A DNA stretch of 64,000 bases from Rana temporaria. Its lineage: Eukaryota; Chordata; Amphibia; Anura; Ranidae. Every line of letters begins with the position of its first letter. Position 1 is the first letter of the stretch. Below, piece after piece: positions 11,268 to 21,376 of this stretch. The stretch is from NCBI RefSeq assembly GCF_905171775.1, contig NC_053497.1:36927781-36991780 (forward strand), read 5' to 3'. The notes beneath the pieces were generated by a model that did not search any database, had not been told where the DNA came from, and saw nothing but the letters and a program-made list of their open reading frames with translations. Made by a program: the position numbers and the translations under genes.

Positions 11268-11366
11268 AAGAGAGCGCTCCTAATCTCAGCTCGTTACCTT
11301 TATAGAAGACACCTGGAAGCCAGAAATCTTGCTGATTGATAGGGGATCAAATACTTATTGCACTCA

Positions 11367-12347
11367 TTAACCACTTCCGGACCGCCGCATGTACATTTAC
11401 GTCGGCAGAATGTCATGGACAGGCACATTGGCGTACCTGTACGTCCCTGCCTAGACGTGGGTCGGGGGTCCTATCGGGACCCCCCCCCGTACATGCGGCG
11501 GTTCCCGTGGCTTCAGGAGCGATCTGGGACGAGGGCGCGGCTATTCGTTTCTAGCCGCCCCAGAGCTGAAGAACGGGGAGAGCCGTATGTAAACACGGCT
11601 TCCCCGTGCTTCACTGTGGCGGCTGCATCGATCGAGTGATCCCTTTTATAGGGAGACACGATCGATGACGTCAGTCCTACAGCCACACCCCCCTACAGTT
11701 GTAAACACACACTAGGTGAACCCTAACTCCTACAGCGCCCCCTGTGTTTAACTCCCAAACTGCAACTGTAATTTTCACAATAAACAATGCAATTTAAATG
11801 CATTTTTTGCTGTGAAAATGACAATGGTCCCAAAAATGTGTCAAAATTGTCCGAAGTGTCCGCCATAATGTCGCAGTCACGAAAAAATTCGCTGATCGCC
11901 GCCATTAGTAGTAAAAAAAAATAATAATAATAAAACTATCCCCTATTTTGTAAACGCTATAAATTTTGCGCAAACCAATCGATAAACGCTTATTGCGATT
12001 TTTTTTTACCAAAAATAGGTAGAAGAATACGTATCGGCCTAAACTGAGGAACAAAAAAAATTTTATATATGTTTTTGGGGGATATTTATTATAGCAAAAA
12101 GTAAAAAATATTGAATTTTTTTCAAAATTGTCGCTCTATTTTTGTTTATAGCGCAAAAAATAAAAACCGCAGAGGTGATCAAATACCACCAAAAGAAAGC
12201 TCTATTTGTGGGGAAAAAAGGACGCCAATTTTGTTTGGCAGCCACGTCGCACGACCGCGCAATTGTCTGTTAAAGCGATGCAGTGCCGAATTGTAAAAAC
12301 CCCTTGGGTGATTTAGCAGCATATTGGTCCGGTCCTTAAGTGGTTAA
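11367..12347 (+). mobile_element. Complete 0.98-kb TTAA-flanked element (reference copy)
   Basis: TTAACCACTTCCGGACCG at the left mirrored by CCGGTCCTTAAGTGGTTAA at the right; TTAA at 11367-11370 and 12344-12347. GC-rich first third, AT-rich rest with AAATACCACCAAAAGAAAGC. It encodes nothing. It interrupts Tc1 text that resumes at AATGCAAATC, directly showing TTAA duplication. piggyBac-type mobilisation is inferred from the target. Confidence 0.9.
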
Positions 12348-12519
12348 AATGCAAATCAATTTAAAACTTTTTTGAAATGCTGTTTTCTGGATATTTTTGT
12401 TATTCTGTCTCTCGCTATTAAAATTAACCTACCATTAAAATTATAGACTGGTCATTTCTTTGTCAGTGGGCAAACGTACAAAATCAGCAGGGGATCAAAT
12501 ACTTTTTTCCCTCAATGTA

Positions 12520-13053
12520 TAGTGTATATGGTGCACACAACATGGATTTACATTACACCATTTGTAGCAATTGGGGAAATATTTAAATGAAAGTGTATAT
12601 TCCCAGAGTTCAGCTTTAACCATATCTATTTCTCTTTTCACAGCCAAGCTCTCGCGCATTTCTTGTAATCACATTGTGTAAAGACACTCAGAAATAACAA
12701 TGGTTTATTTATATTACAGCAGGATATTATTGTAGCTAGGGGCTTGGGCAGTGTGATGAAGCATGCCACAAGTTAATTTGCCTGATCTTTGTCTGCAGAT
12801 ACATCCACTTGGGTCTTAAATTAAAACAAACAGTTTGTGACCTAGTTACACAGGCTTGGTAAGGCAGTGCAAAGGGCAATACAGCACCCTCAGCATTTTA
12901 TCAGAATTTATCGTTCTCTGATTACAAAATAATGAAATTTCATAGCTTGCTTCCTTTGCCACAACTGCATTCTTCATGCAATAACATCTTGTGGAATAAG
13001 CTTGAACGATGAAACCACAAAAGTTAAAAAATCCTCCTTTGCAGTGGGGCTGT
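12520..13053. other. No feature resolved
   Basis: Unique-looking AT-rich sequence between the Tc1 right end and the hAT element. No coding frame, inverted ends or tandem repeat that I can support. Confidence 0.5.
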
Positions 13054-13062
13054 ATTCTCTGG

Positions 13063-13865
13063 CAGGGCCGTTTGAAGGAATTTGGGGGCCCCAAGCAAAA
13101 TGGGGCCCCCCAAGCACCATCCCGCACACAAAACCTACATTAGCGCTACATTAATTTTTTACAACCATGTTCTTACTCCCCCCCCCATCCCTAGTCCCTA
13201 TGTTTTTCTATTCTCACCTCCCCTTCTTCCCTGTAGGCTGTAGTGTGGCCGAGCTCCTCTTCCTCCTCTTAGGCCCCGTACACACGACCGAGTTTCTCGG
13301 CAGAATTCAGCCAGAAACTCGATCGGAGCTGGATTCTGCCGAGAAACTCGGTCGTGTGTACACTTTTCACCGAGGAAGCCGACGAGGAACTAGTCGGGCA
13401 AAATAGAGAACATGTTCTCTATTTCCTCGTTGTTCAATGAGGAAAGTTGGCCGCCGAGATCCTCGGCGGCTTCAACACAGAACTCGACGAGGAACTCGAT
13501 GTGTTTGGCACGTCGAGTTCCTCGGACGTGTGTACGGGGCCTTAGTCCGGTGTTCTATCATTATGGGTTCCCAGTCCCCTATCAGATAGTACCGGTGCCG
13601 GGACGGTTGCCGCGATTCAGTTTCCGGTTCCCGGCCGGACTGAAAGGAAGTGAGCACTCAGTGTGCACTTCCTGTCAGTCCGGCTGGGAACCGAAAACTG
13701 AATCTCCTGTACCACGCGTGGTACCCAGCCGGACTGACAGGACTCCAGGAGGAAGGAAAAGGAGCTCGGCCATGCTACAGCCTGGGAAGTGGAAGTTGGG
13801 GGCCCCAGGCAAGCTCGGGGCCCCAAGCAATTGTTTGTTTTGCCTGTCCTGTAGCGACGGGCCTG
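13063..13865. mobile_element. hAT-type element with nested TWA MITE
   Basis: Ends CAGGGCCGTTTG and CGACGGGCCTG. Flanked by ATTCTCTGG on both sides (13054-13062, 13866-13874), a 9-bp match consistent with an 8-bp hAT duplication plus one chance base. Subterminal GGGGCCCCAAGCAA occurs on both arms. No transposase. Confidence 0.82.
13272..13541. mobile_element. 270-bp TWA MITE (GTACACACGA family)
   Basis: GGCCCCGTACACACGACCGA and the mirrored end ACGTGTGTACGGGGCC with TTA on both sides (13269-13271, 13542-13544). Nearly the same length as the copy at 54256. A 3-bp TWA target points to PIF/Harbinger-type mobilisation; no transposase is present. Confidence 0.92.
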
Positions 13866-13888
13866 ATTCTCTGGAGTGTGCCATATAT

Positions 13889-14505
13889 TAAAAATTATTT
13901 ATTTATTAAAATTCTTAAAAGTACAAAATGGTACAAAACGCAGTCAGTTACCCGTAGGCCTCGATGCGCCGAGAACAAAAATACAGCAACAACCAAAAAA
14001 AAACACACAGGCAGATCAAAGAACTATAAAAACCTATGTAATTCCATAGGCTTGACTGAAAAGCTCAGTTTTTAGAAGCTTCCTGAACTTAAAAATATCA
14101 TTCTCAAGCATTAATTTTAGAGGCAGGGAGTTCCAAGACTGTGCTCCCTGGACCGCACTCGTCCTCCCTCTGCATTTTTTCTTTCGAAATTTAGGGATCA
14201 CCAAAGTTTCCGAATTAGCCAACCTTAAGGTACGGTTAGGCACATACTTGGTGAATTTTTCCTGCAGGTACACTGGCCCCTTGCCATGGGTAGCCCTGTG
14301 CACCATGCAACCAGTCTTAAACAGAACCCGTTCCTTCACGGGTAGCCATTGACCTCTTCGGCTCGCAGGAAGTGGGCTAATGATGCTGGTTTCTCCTGAT
14401 GAGGCTGCAGGGGGCAGCACTGGGAAGAAGGTGAGTATTGCCGTCAAATCTGTGTTCTTTATGTGCCAGGCAAAAAAAAATATGTAAAAACTGCTTATGC
14501 AGGGC
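13889..14505 (-). mobile_element. CR1/L2-like LINE 3' fragment
   Basis: Minus-strand frame 14507-14034 contains WLPVKERVLFKTGCMVHRA, KYVPNRTLRLANSETLVIPK and SAVQGAQSWNSLPLKL, the conserved C-terminal tail after the reverse transcriptase of CR1/L2-type non-LTR elements. It is followed on the minus strand by a short 3' region with ATTTATTTATTA-type tail at 13889-13905. The polymerase domain is absent, so the copy is dead. Clade assignment is from memory of motif style. Confidence 0.75.
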
Positions 14506-14514
14506 AAAGCAACA

Positions 14515-15220
14515 GTTTTAATTTCATCCTCTGCCTTACCTTTCTGTCACTCCCTTGCTGCTCCACGTGTTAGAAAGAATACCTAGTACTTAAAAGTATG
14601 GGAGAGTGTGCAATTCAGTCCCTGTCCTCCCATGTGACAGCAATGATGCTTGACACCCATATTGTCAAGGGATAGGAGTGTACGCTCTTTGATCCTATAG
14701 GCTGAATCGGGGGGGGGGGGGGGGCGGTTAGTATGTGCAGCAGGTGTACAAAGTAAACCTTTTGCCCCCAATTACACCTCTTATATTGCAAAGGCAGCTG
14801 GATAGAGGTGTATACATGTTGTGGCAAAAATATACCCCCATGAATCTATCTATGGTCTCCGCTGCCGCCCCTTATTCATGTGCCCGGCCCCTTGTCGGGC
14901 ACTCTGCATATGAATCACAGTGGCGGGGGTGTTTTGGAAGCGCCTGATTAGAGCCATAGGCTCTGATAGGCTTCCTGATTAGAGCCATGGGCTCTAATAG
15001 GCTTCCAAAAGGGTAAACAGCGGGCGCAACGCTGTGCATTCACTGTTCACACAGTGTTGTGTTTGGGAAGCGAATACATCGCTTCCCTAACACTGACCCG
15101 CCTCTCAACCAATCAGGTGCATCGGGTCTGGTTACCCTGTCACTTAAATGGCTGAAAAAACAGGCACCGCTATTGGACGCCTAACGGGACGATAAGGACT
15201 GTGTCGAGAAGAGACATGAA
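14515..15220. other. No gene; G-tract and short duplication
   Basis: Contains 16 consecutive G (14709-14724) and two adjacent copies of a ~31-bp unit (GATTAGAGCCATAGGCTCT-type) at 14945-15006. No supported coding frame. Confidence 0.5.
14945..15006. repeat. Two-copy ~31-bp direct repeat with inner palindrome
   Basis: CTGATTAGAGCCATAGGCTC and CTGATTAGAGCCATGGGCTC, each followed by TGATAGGCTTC or TAATAGGCTTC. AGAGCC...GGCTCT is self-complementary. Confidence 0.8.
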
Positions 15221-15236
15221 GGACCCCGGGCGGGGG

Positions 15237-15790
15237 TCACACTGGCAGCATTTGATGGGCACACTGGCAGCATTTGGCACAGTGGCAGCATATGATGGGC
15301 ACACTGGCAGCATCTGATGGGCACCCTGGCAGCATTTAATGGGCACACTTGCAGCATTTGATGGCACAGTGGCTGCTTTTGATGGGCACAGTGGCTGCAT
15401 TTGATAGGCACAGTGGCTGTGTTTGATGGCACAGTGACTGCGTTTGATGGGCACAGTGGCTGCAATTGATGGGTACAGTAGCTGCGTTTGATGGGCACAG
15501 TGGCTGCATTTGATAGGCACAGTGGCTGCGTTTGATGGGCACAGTGACTGCGTTTGATGGGCACAGTGGCTGCGTTTGATGGCACAGTGGCTGCGTTTGA
15601 TGGGCACAGTGGCTGCGTTTGATAGGCACAGTGGCTGCATTTGATAGGCACAGTGGCTGCGTTTGATGGGCACAGTGGCTGCATTTGATAGGCACAGTGG
15701 CTGCGTTTTGATGGCACAGTGGCTGCGTTTGATGGGCACAGTGGCTGCGCTTGATGGGCACAGTGGCTGCGTTTGATGGCACAGTGGCCA
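15237..15790. repeat. 21-22 bp minisatellite, unit GGGCACAGTGGCTGCGTTTGAT
   Basis: About 25 tandem units with two variants (GCGTTTGATGG and GCATTTGATAGG). Slippage between 21 and 22 bp keeps several frames open on the minus strand, giving repetitive cysteine/histidine-rich frames that are not genes. Confidence 0.95.
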
Positions 15791-15799
15791 TTTTGAGCA

Positions 15800-15956
15800 C
15801 CAGCCGCCACTGCTTTGGATTGTGGGAAGTACCCATAGGTAGACCATGCAAGCACATGGAGAACATGCAAACTCCATGCAGTGTGTTCTGGCTGAGATTT
15901 AAGTCTAGGGTCCCAGTGCTGCAAGGCGGAAGTGCTAACCACTAAGCTGCACATGT
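15800..15956 (-). mobile_element. tRNA-derived SINE (minus strand)
   Basis: Read on the minus strand it starts with a tRNA-like A box (GCTTAGTGGTTAGCACTTCC) and a degraded B box (AGACTTAAATCT for GGTTCGAATCC), then a conserved body with TGGAGTTTGCATGTTCTCC and CCACAATCC. This layout is that of pol III-transcribed tRNA-SINEs common in fish and frogs. Confidence 0.75.
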
Positions 15957-15959
15957 GTG

Positions 15960-16932
15960 AAAGTCCTCCAGAGACCTAAACAAGGCGTGCTGCTGCCCAT
16001 GTTATGATAAAAAATTCTTGACCATATTCTCAGCATGTTTGTAAATGGTTGACCCTGGGTTTATCATCTACCTTTCCCTCAAATTTGAACAAAGCTGACC
16101 ACACAGCGCTCCGTCTCCTGGCCCGGGATCCAGAGGATGACACAGGCCATAGCTGTCATTAGGTTAGTCTACGGAGCCATGTGACAGACTCTTTTGCTTG
16201 GTCATTGTCATTAATCTCACACGTACGCACACACGCATGTGTTTTCCTAAGAATTCCATAATGGGCCTTTCGCGTGACAGCTCTTTCTGGTCTTCCTGGG
16301 AGGAAGAGGGAGGGGAGCCAAGGGGAAAAATAGGCCAGGAAGTTTTGGTGAGAAGTTTGAGTTTCCTCTGGCCCGTCTGCATCTCCCAAAACAAGAGTAA
16401 GGGAGCGCCGTGGATATCTCAGTGTGTTTGTATGTGTGTGTGTACATTCCACGCACAGCGTCACCGCTTGTTTTCCTGCTGGCGGATTGATGTGGGGCTG
16501 AAATTTCTCATTGCTGGCCCCCGTGTAACATGACCTCTCTCAGTGTCATAGTATACAAGTTCTCTGCCAGAGCTTCCTGTTAGTGTGTGACTATTATAAA
16601 TATCACAGTACAGCGCACATTTAGACGGCCAGATAGAGGAAACGCGAGCGCTGAGAAATATGCAATAAAGGGGAACAAAGTTGCTGCTGCAAATTTTGAA
16701 CAAAAACTGTAAATTCTTATAATAAAATGACTCTCGGTGGCAATTCCTTTATCCTATTGGCTCCACAACAGCACCCCTTCAAAGAATAGATACACCCACT
16801 TGGAATGGGACAGTAAAAAAACTAAAAAGGTAACTTTTTTCGTTATTCACCACATTTCACCTTTTTCCATGTAGTTACACCCTGAACAAACCCCCTTACA
16901 ACACACCCCAAAGATTAAACCTGATAAATTGT
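15960..16932. other. No gene resolved
   Basis: Unique-looking sequence. 16210-16245 and 16430-16445 are short CA/TG-rich tracts. Overlapping frames here are on both strands and lack domain resemblance. Confidence 0.45.
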
Positions 16933-16940
16933 TTAACCAC

Positions 16941-17405
16941 TTAAAGTGGAGTTCCACCCAGGAAAAACATTTTAGCCCAAAAATCCGAAAACAAAATAGT
17001 TTTATTTTTATTTTTTTATACTCACCCGAAATACCTGTTGCTATGCGGAAGTCCGTAATCTGCCTCTTCCGTAGCTGCGGTCTATCTTCTTCTTCTTCAT
17101 CTTCTTCTAGTGAATGGGGCACGCTGCTTTCTGGGAACTGTGTGTGTTCCCAAAGAGCAGCCGCCCATTCACAAGTCGGCGCGAGACTCGCACATGTGCA
17201 GTAGAAAACGGGCAGTGAAGCCGTAAAGCTCCCTTAGTGTGAATGGCGGCGCGGGACCTGCACCAATCGAGGGATCGGCATCAGAGGGGCCATCAGCGGC
17301 GGGCGAGTAGGACAGGTAAGTGTCCTTATTAAAAGTCAGCAGCTACACTGTTAGTAGCTGCTGACTTTTAAAAATAAAACATTTGCGGGTGGAATCCTGC
17401 TTTAA
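16941..17405. mobile_element. TTAA MITE (TTAAAGTGGAGTTCCACCC family, copy 2)
   Basis: TTAAAGTGGAGTTCCACCC mirrored by GGGTGGAATCCTGCTTTAA. Internal hairpin AAAAGTCAGCAGCTAC/GTAGCTGCTGACTTTT near 17333-17370. The right TTAA (17402-17405) is also the left TTAA of the next element. Confidence 0.9.
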
Positions 17406-17876
17406 AGTGGGGTTCCGGGCATAATTTTTTATTTTTTTTGCAAGCTAAAATGAATCACATTAAATAGTCCCTAAAACATATTAATAGCTTCCCAATCGTT
17501 CCAGAAATCATTGCAAACACTTGCCTTATATCCTCCAGCTCATGTTGTGGCCATATCCATCATATGTGTGGGCATGTGAAGCCCAGTTCCTTTTTCTTCC
17601 TGGTTTTCATGGAGAGGTGCATGCTGGGCGATTTTTAGGCACAGTAATGCCCAGAGACTCCTGGGAAATGAGTGTCATCATTTCCCAGGAGGCAATGAGG
17701 TCTTAGGACAGGAAGTTGAACCACCTAGAACCAGGAACTAGGCAGATTAAAAAAAATGTGCCTAGTAACAGCCAGATAGAAGTGAGTAAAAAAAAAAAAT
17801 TGTATTTATTTATTTTTTTACATTAAAGGCAAGCTGTTAATAGAAAGTTCATTTTTAGCGTGGAACTCTGCTTTAA
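17402..17876. mobile_element. TTAA MITE, adjacent relative
   Basis: TTAAAGTGGGGTTCCGGGC to TTTAGCGTGGAACTCTGCTTTAA. Ends match the family at 16941 but the interior differs. It shares its left TTAA with that copy and its right TTAA (17873-17876) with the next element. Confidence 0.85.
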
Positions 17877-19082
17877 GCCCCGGCCATTTGGCTGGCCAAA
17901 GAATAGGTCACTTTCTGTGATTCGGCACTGCGTCGCTTTAACTGACAATTGCCCAGTCGTGCGACGTGGCTCCCAAACAAAATTTACATCCTTTTTTCCC
18001 CCAAATAGAGCTTTCTTTTGGTGGTATTTGATCACCTCTGCGGTTTTTATTCTTTGCGCTATAAACAAAAATAGAGCGACAATTTAAAAAAAAAAAATTT
18101 TTTTTACTTTTTGCTATAATAAATATCCCCAAAATATATATATATAAAAAAAAGAATTCTTTCCTAAGTTTAGGCCGATATACGTATTCTTCTACATATT
18201 TTTGGTAAAAAAAAAATTGCAATAAGCGTTTATTGATTGGTTTGCGCAAAAGTTATAGAGTCTACAAAATAGGGAATAGTTTTTATGGCATTTTTATTAA
18301 TATTTTTGTTTTTCTAGTAATGGTGGTGATCAGCGATTTTAATCATGACTGCAACATTATGGCAGACACATCAGACACTTTTGACACCATTTCAGGACCA
18401 TTGTAATTTTTACAGGGATCGGTGCTATAAAAATGTACAGATTACAGTAAAAATGACACTGCCAGTGAAGGGGTTAACCTGTAGGGGGCACTGAAGGGGT
18501 TAAGTGTGTCCTAGGGAGTGATTCTAACTGTTAGGGGGCGTGGCTACGAGTGACATGTCACTGATCGCTGTTCCCGATGACAGGGAACAGACGATCAGAG
18601 ATGTTGGGGGTTATTTACGAAAGGCAAATCCACTTTGCACTACAAGTGCAAATTGAAAGTGCAATCGCTGTAGATCTGAGGGGTAGATCTGAAATGAGGG
18701 GAAGCTCTGCTGATTATATCATCCAATCATGTGCAAGCTACAATGCTGTTTTTTATTCTCCCCCTTGGATCTACAGGGACTGCACTTCCAAGTGCACTTG
18801 TAGTGCAAAGTGGACTTGCCTTTCGTAAATAACCCCTGTTGTGTTTACAATGACATCTCCTGTTCTTCAGCTCTGTGACCCGATCGCGAGACACCGGCGG
18901 ACATTGAGTTTGCGGGTCCCGCGAGCACATTCACGAAGCTCACAACAGGGTCGCGAGCGCGCCGGCGACAGCGGACGCGACCACACGGCGGCAAATTCAA
19001 GGGGACGTATATATACGCCCATTTGCCCAGCCGTGACGTTCTGTCGACGTATACGTTCGTGCGGCGGTTGGGAAGCGGTTAA
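17873..19082 (-). mobile_element. Long TTAA-family element (minus), with nested MITE
   Basis: TTAA ends at 17873 and 19079-19082 (GGGAAGCGGTTAA). Contains TTTGGTGGTATTTGATCACC and the CCGCCATTA-type segment in reverse. Interrupted by the 230-bp MITE at 18607. No transposase. Confidence 0.85.
18607..18836. mobile_element. 230-bp MITE with 44-bp inverted ends and 5-bp duplication
   Basis: GGGGTTATTTACGAAAGGCA at the left is mirrored by TGCCTTTCGTAAATAACCCC, and the match extends to about 44 bp. Flanked by TGTTG on both sides (18602-18606, 18837-18841). Superfamily not assigned; its ends resemble those at 61877. Confidence 0.88.
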
Positions 19083-19377
19083 AAGGGAATTATACCCAAG
19101 CATTCATTCTTTACCTGTAATGACATTACTGCTCCCTAAAAGAATGAGTCTGTAAAATACTTATATTTTCTAGTCCCTCGATTGATCAATCATATGACCA
19201 ATGCCATGGCACATATCTCGTGGTCTGTGGGGTATGGGGGCACTGGCATTAAGGCAGAGCAGGCTGATACCTGTTGCATAGTTGCCAACATTTGAAAAAA
19301 AATTCCAGGGACACTTTGCAGCACAGCTATTAATTAATTACCACACTCACTTCCCCGAAGCTCCACCCACTCCGCAG

Positions 19378-20790
19378 TATGTACAGGAGAGGAGGAGTGC
19401 AGAGGGTATGATGGGGGGAGTGTGTACAGGAGAGGAGGAGGAGTGCAGAGGGTATGATGGGGGCAGTGTGTACAGGAGAGGAGGAGGAGTGCAGAGGGTA
19501 TGATGGGGGCAGTGTGTACAGGAGAGGAGGAGGAGTGCAGAGGGTATGATGGGGGCAGTGTGTACAGAAGAGGAGGAGGAGGAGTGCAGAGGGTATGATG
19601 GGGGCAGTGTGTACAGGAGAGGAGGAGGAGTGCAGAGGGTATGATGGGGGCAGTGTGTACAGGAGAGGAGGAGAAGTGCAGAGGGTATGATGGGGGCAGT
19701 GTGTACAGGAGAGGAGGAGGAGTGCAGAGGGTATGATGGGGGCAGTGTGTACAGGAGAGGAGGAGGAGTGCAGAGGGTATGATGGGGGCAGTGTGTACAG
19801 AAGAGGAGGAGGAGGAGGAGTGCAGAGGGTATGATGGAGGCAGTGTGTACAGGAGAGGAGGAGGAGTGCAGAGGGTATGATGGGGGCAGTGTGTACAGGA
19901 GAGGAGGAGGAGTGCAGAGGGTATGATGGGGGCAGTGTGTACAGGAGAGGAGGAGGAGTGCAGAGGGTATGATGGGGGCAGTGTGTACAGGAGAGGAGGA
20001 GGAGGAGTGCAGAGGGTATGATGGGGGCAGTGTGTACAGGAGAGGAGGAGGAGTGCAGAGGGTATGATGGGGGCAGTGTGTACAGGAGAGGCGGAGGAGT
20101 GCAGAGGGTATGATGGGGGCAGTGTGTACAGGAGAGGAGGAGGAGTGCAGAGGGTATGATGGGGGCAGTGTGTACAGGAGAGGAGGAGTGCAGAGGGTAT
20201 GATGGGGGCAGTGTGTACAGGAGAGGAGGAGTGCAGAGGGTATGATGGGGCAGTATGTACAGGAGAGGAGGAGTGCAGAGGGTATGATGGGGGCAGTGTG
20301 TACAGGAGAGGAGGAGGAGTGCAGAGGGTATGATGGGGGCAGTATGTACAGGAGAGGAGGAGTGCAGAGGGTATGATGGGGCAGTGTGTACAGGAGAGGA
20401 GGAGTGCAGAGGGTATGCTGGGGCAGTATGTACAGGAGAGGAGGAGTGTAGAGGGTATGCTGGGGCAGTATGTACAGGAGAGGAGGAGGAGTGCAGAGGG
20501 TATGCTGGGGCTGTATGTACAGGAGAGGAGGAGGAGTGCAGAGGGTATGCTGGGGCAGTATGTACAGGAGAGGAGGAGGAGTGCAGAGGGTATGCTGGGG
20601 CAGTATGTACAGGAGAGGAGGAGGAGTGCAGAGGGTATGCTGGGGCAGTATGTACAGGAGAGGAGGTGGAGTGCAGAGGGTATGCTGGGGCAGTATGTAC
20701 AGGAGAGGAGGAGGAGTGCAGAGGGTATGCTGGGGCAGTTTGTACAGGAGAGGAGGAGTGCAGAGGGTATGATGGGCACAGTTAGTACGG
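19378..20790. repeat. ~43-bp minisatellite, unit GTGCAGAGGGTATGATGGGGGC...
   Basis: About 32 units of GTGCAGAGGGTATGATGGGG, then GCAGTGTGTACAGGAGAGGAG(GAG)n. The left block (to ~20400) carries TATGATGGGGGCAGTGTGT. The right block carries TATGCTGGGGCAGTATGT. A trinucleotide GAG slippage site varies unit length (40-49 bp). Long open frames on both strands (up to 495 codons) are repetition artefacts. Confidence 0.95.
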
Positions 20791-21161
20791 GAGAGGAGTT
20801 TGGAGGGTATGGCGGTGGCATAATGGGGAGGGATTTCTTGTGGTGTCTATGGGGTAATCAGGAAGTGATGTTGGGAAGATAAGGGAAGGTAAGTGACCAT
20901 GGAATGATGTCCCTCAGCAGGGGGGGGGGGTAGGAAGCTCGGAGTGATGTCTGTATGATGTGATCTGGGGGTGATGCAAGCTGGGGGCAGTATGTACAGG
21001 AGAGGGGGACTGAGAAGTGGTCAGATAGCGATGTATATAATAAAAAAAAACTCATCCACTAAAAACATTTAAAACAATGAATCATACAACAGTACTAGAT
21101 GTAAGTACAAACAGACAGATAGTATGTACAGATCTATGTAATCCAGTTTATAGCACTCTGT

Positions 21162-21376
21162 ATCCAATCCAATTGCTCAGACTAGATAATGTGGGGTCAT
21201 TTATAGCCATTCATGTAACCTGTGTGTGTAAGTGGTGAGTTCACACTTCTGATTGCACAGACTCAGAACCTGTATACATGTACAATCAGAAGTGTGAACT
21301 CACCACATACACACACAGGTTACATGAATGGCTATAAATGACCCCACATTATCTAGTCTGAGCAATTGGATTGGAT
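21162..21376. repeat. Hairpin with 94-bp arms
   Basis: Arms 21162-21255 and 21283-21376 are near-perfect reverse complements (ATCCAATCCAATTGCTCAGA...), separated by a 27-bp loop. They lie inside the element at 19277. Could be a small fold-back insertion; flanking duplications are not evident. Confidence 0.88.

Larger units (their letters stand above)
8985..12517 (-). mobile_element. Tc1-like element, one end lost, invaded three times
   Basis: The right end is complete: CAGCAGGGGATCAAATACTT...CTCAATG then TA at 12518-12519. The left end is truncated near 8985. Tc1 text is interrupted at 9430-9706, ~10159-11267 and 11367-12347. Across the TTAA insertions the Tc1 sequence resumes cleanly (TTTCTTAAGCAGGGG and CTCATTAAAATGC). 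Confidence 0.88.

Noticed and set aside
15170..15954. Three overlapping long frames with HCA(H/Y)Q and CPSNAATVP repeats
   Set aside because: All are translations of the 21-22 bp minisatellite in different frames.
15900..15956. A tRNA gene suggested by the A-box-like text
   Set aside because: The B box is degraded, no cloverleaf can be closed, and the downstream body is that of a tRNA-derived SINE.
19334..20821. 495-codon open frame on the minus strand (Ser/Leu/Pro/Cys-rich)
   Set aside because: It follows the ~43-bp minisatellite exactly, with frame shifts of motif at each GAG slip; equally long frames exist on the other strand. No start context or domain.
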